DNA from: Gammaproteobacteria bacterium
Lineage (GTDB): Bacteria; Pseudomonadota; Gammaproteobacteria; DSM-19610
Assembly: GCA_030618475.1 (NCBI GenBank)
Contig: JAUXDG010000115.1
Span: forward strand, 1-8,079
Reading direction: 5' to 3'
Length of the DNA: 8,079 nucleotides
In this document: in pieces, positions 6,392 to 8,079 of the stretch
Numbering within the stretch: the first letter of the stretch is position 1
Layout of the letters: the number at the start of each line of letters is the position of its first letter
Translations under genes and position numbers: made by a program
Notes under the pieces: model-generated
The model's input: only the letters and a program-made list of their open reading frames with translations
What the model was told of the DNA's origin: nothing
The model's database searches: none

Positions 6392-8079
6392 TTATACCTC
6401 CGGTGGCGGTGGCGCCAGCACTTCACGATTGCCGTTGGATTGTTGTGGTCCAACGACACCGCTTGCTTCCATTTGTTCAATCATACGCGCCGCCCGGTTG
6501 TAGCCGATTTTCAACCGGCGCTGTACCCCCGAAATGGACGCCCGGCGGGTTTCCGTCACGATGCGAACAGCGTCATCGTATAAGGCGTCGACTTCGGCAT
6601 CGGCGTCATCGGACTGTCCGCCGCTGCCCGGCAGGAAGTCCGTCGTGGTCTGCAAAATCTCGTCGATGTACTCGGCCGCCCCCCGACCCTTGAGGTGTTC
6701 GACAACCCGGTGTACTTCTGCATCATCCACAAAAGCACCGTGCACCCGTACCGGCACACCGCTGCCGGGCGCCAGATACAGCATATCACCGTGCCCCAGC
6801 AACTGCTCGGCACCGGACTGATCCAGTATGGTCCGCGAATCGATCTTCGAGGATACCTGGAAAGCGATGCGTGTCGGTATGTTGGCTTTGATCAGGCCGG
6901 TAATCACATCCACTGACGGGCGTTGCGTCGCAAGGATCAAATGAACCCCGGCAGCTCGTGCTTTCTGCGCCAGCCGGGCAATCAGCTCTTCCACTTTCTT
7001 GCCCACCACCATCATCATGTCCGCCAGTTCGTCGATGACGATGACGATAAAGGGCAACGGTTGCAGCGTGGGCACTTCGGGATTTTCCTCGAGAACCTCT
7101 TCGGGGTTGAACAGGGGATCCTCTATGGGCTTGCCTTTGTCGATCGCTTCGCGAACCTTGCGGTTATAACCGCCGACATTACGAACGCCCAACGCGGCCA
7201 TGAGCTTGTAGCGGCGCTCCATTTCTCCGACACACCAGCGCAGCGCGTTGGCCGCTTCTTTCATATCGGTAACCACCGGTGTCAGTAGGTGCGGAATGCC
7301 CTCATACACCGACAATTCAAGCATCTTCGGATCGATCATGATGACCCGCACATCGCTTGGCAAGGCCTTGTAAAGCAGACTCAGTATCATGGCATTGATG
7401 GCGACGGACTTACCCGAACCCGTGGTACCTGCAACCAGCAAGTGTGGCATCCTGGTCAGATCCACAACCGCCGGATATCCGCCAATGTCTTTGCCCAACG
7501 CCAGTGTCAACAGTGAACCGGCCTGATCAAAGTCACTGGACATGAGGATTTCACTGAGGACCACGATCTCACGCTGCTCGTTCGGTATCTCCAGACCTAT
7601 TACGGATTTTCCAGGTATGACTTCGACAACGCGTACGCTGATGGCAGACAGCCCCCTCGCCAGATCTTTGGCAAGATTACTGATCTGGCTGACCTTTACG
7701 CCAACCCCGGGCTGTAGTTCGAACCGCGTAATCACCGGTCCCGGTTGCACGGCCACCACTTCCACTTCGATACCAAAATCGAGCAGTTTCATCTCGACCA
7801 GCCGCGACATGGCCTCCAGTGCCGATTCCGAATAGCCCGCCACATGACCATGGACCCCGCTCAACAACGACAACGGTGGCAACTCGGTGTCGGCAGGTGC
7901 GTCAAACAATTGCACCTGACGTTCACGTTCGACCCGTTCACTGGGCTCCACTTTCTTTATAACGGGTTCGATACGCGGTGGTTTACGTTTGAAGACTTTT
8001 CGTTTCTCTTTTTTCGCTGCCACCTTTTCTTCGCGCTGACGCCTGATGCGTTGGGTCTCGAGCCAGGCTCTGAAGCTTG
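6392..8079 (-). CDS. ftsK: DNA translocase FtsK, C-terminal part (5' end beyond the window)
   Basis: The frame is open to the right edge, giving 561 residues; the GTG at 8021-8023 is an internal valine codon, not a start. FtsK pumps DNA at the division septum and activates XerCD recombination at dif. Numbering from the first full codon: a basic, charged linker (about 1-55); the alpha domain (about 70-170); the RecA-like beta domain with Walker A GTTGSGKS (217-224), DPKMLELSVYEGIPHLLTPV (249-268), Walker B VIVIDELAD (345-353) and the LATQRPSVDVITGLIKANIP stretch (382-401); then the gamma winged-helix domain (about 493-550), with RRASISGVQRRLKIGYNRAARMIE, that reads KOPS orientation signals. 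The N-terminal four-helix membrane anchor is outside the window. The gene ends in APPPPEV and is followed at 5 bp by lolA. The gamma domain marks it as FtsK or SftA-type, and the lolA neighbour favours FtsK itself. Confidence 0.96.
   Translation of the reverse strand, partial: SFRAWLETQRIRRQREEKVAAKKEKRKVFKRKPPRIEPVIKKVEPSERVERERQVQLFDAPADTELPPLSLLSGVHGHVAGYSESALEAMSRLVEMKLLDFGIEVEVVAVQPGPVITRFELQPGVGVKVSQISNLAKDLARGLSAISVRVVEVIPGKSVIGLEIPNEQREIVVLSEILMSSDFDQAGSLLTLALGKDIGGYPAVVDLTRMPHLLVAGTTGSGKSVAINAMILSLLYKALPSDVRVIMIDPKMLELSVYEGIPHLLTPVVTDMKEAANALRWCVGEMERRYKLMAALGVRNVGGYNRKVREAIDKGKPIEDPLFNPEEVLEENPEVPTLQPLPFIVIVIDELADMMMVVGKKVEELIARLAQKARAAGVHLILATQRPSVDVITGLIKANIPTRIAFQVSSKIDSRTILDQSGAEQLLGHGDMLYLAPGSGVPVRVHGAFVDDAEVHRVVEHLKGRGAAEYIDEILQTTTDFLPGSGGQSDDADAEVDALYDDAVRIVTETRRASISGVQRRLKIGYNRAARMIEQMEASGVVGPQQSNGNREVLAPPPPEV
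6396..6401 (-). promoter_or_regulatory. Shine-Dalgarno site of lolA
   Basis: On the minus strand GGAGGT lies 9-10 bases before the lolA ATG and inside the last codons of ftsK. It is the strongest ribosome site in the cluster and it decides the lolA start. It implies that lolA is translated independently, even though it follows ftsK by only 5 bp. The genes after it (rarA, crcB, DUF190) lack comparable sites. Confidence 0.8.

Noticed and set aside
8021..8023. GTG as a start codon for a 543-residue FtsK
   Set aside because: The frame continues upstream without a stop to the window edge, and FtsK needs an N-terminal membrane domain that must lie outside the window.

Overview
The window looks like chromosomal core sequence from a gammaproteobacterium outside the Enterobacterales (Chromatiales- or Pseudomonas-like). 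This rests on the gene order ftsK-lolA-rarA-crcB-serS, which I know from Pseudomonas and relatives, and on an OadA/PycB-type carboxyltransferase that resembles the Pseudomonas protein. Coding density is high and all genes appear intact apart from ftsK, which runs off the right edge.

Layout: bases 1-116 are a short non-coding leader with three 13-bp direct repeats. Bases 117-1934 (+) encode a biotin-dependent carboxyltransferase (oadA/pycB). Bases 1935-2229 are a convergent intergenic region filled with palindromes and a 42-bp tandem repeat, of REP-like appearance. From 2230 to the right edge everything is on the minus strand. In transcription order it is ftsK (partial), lolA, rarA, crcB, a DUF190 gene and serS. 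The first five are packed like an operon: gaps are 5 bp, 4-bp overlap, 37 bp, 4-bp overlap. serS follows after a 192-bp gap holding a triple 9-bp repeat.

Functionally the minus-strand cluster mixes housekeeping roles: chromosome segregation at the septum (FtsK), lipoprotein transport through the periplasm (LolA), replication-fork maintenance (RarA), fluoride export (CrcB) with a PII-like DUF190 partner, and seryl-tRNA charging (SerS). The carboxyltransferase belongs to C3/C4 metabolism. It lacks oadB directly downstream and no oadG is visible, so it is more likely the B subunit of a two-subunit pyruvate carboxylase than part of a sodium pump.

I see no evidence for a new defence, mobile or RNA-based system. 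The points most worth a second look are the crcB-DUF190 translational coupling, a lipobox-like signal peptide on LolA, and the structured repeats in the two intergenic regions.
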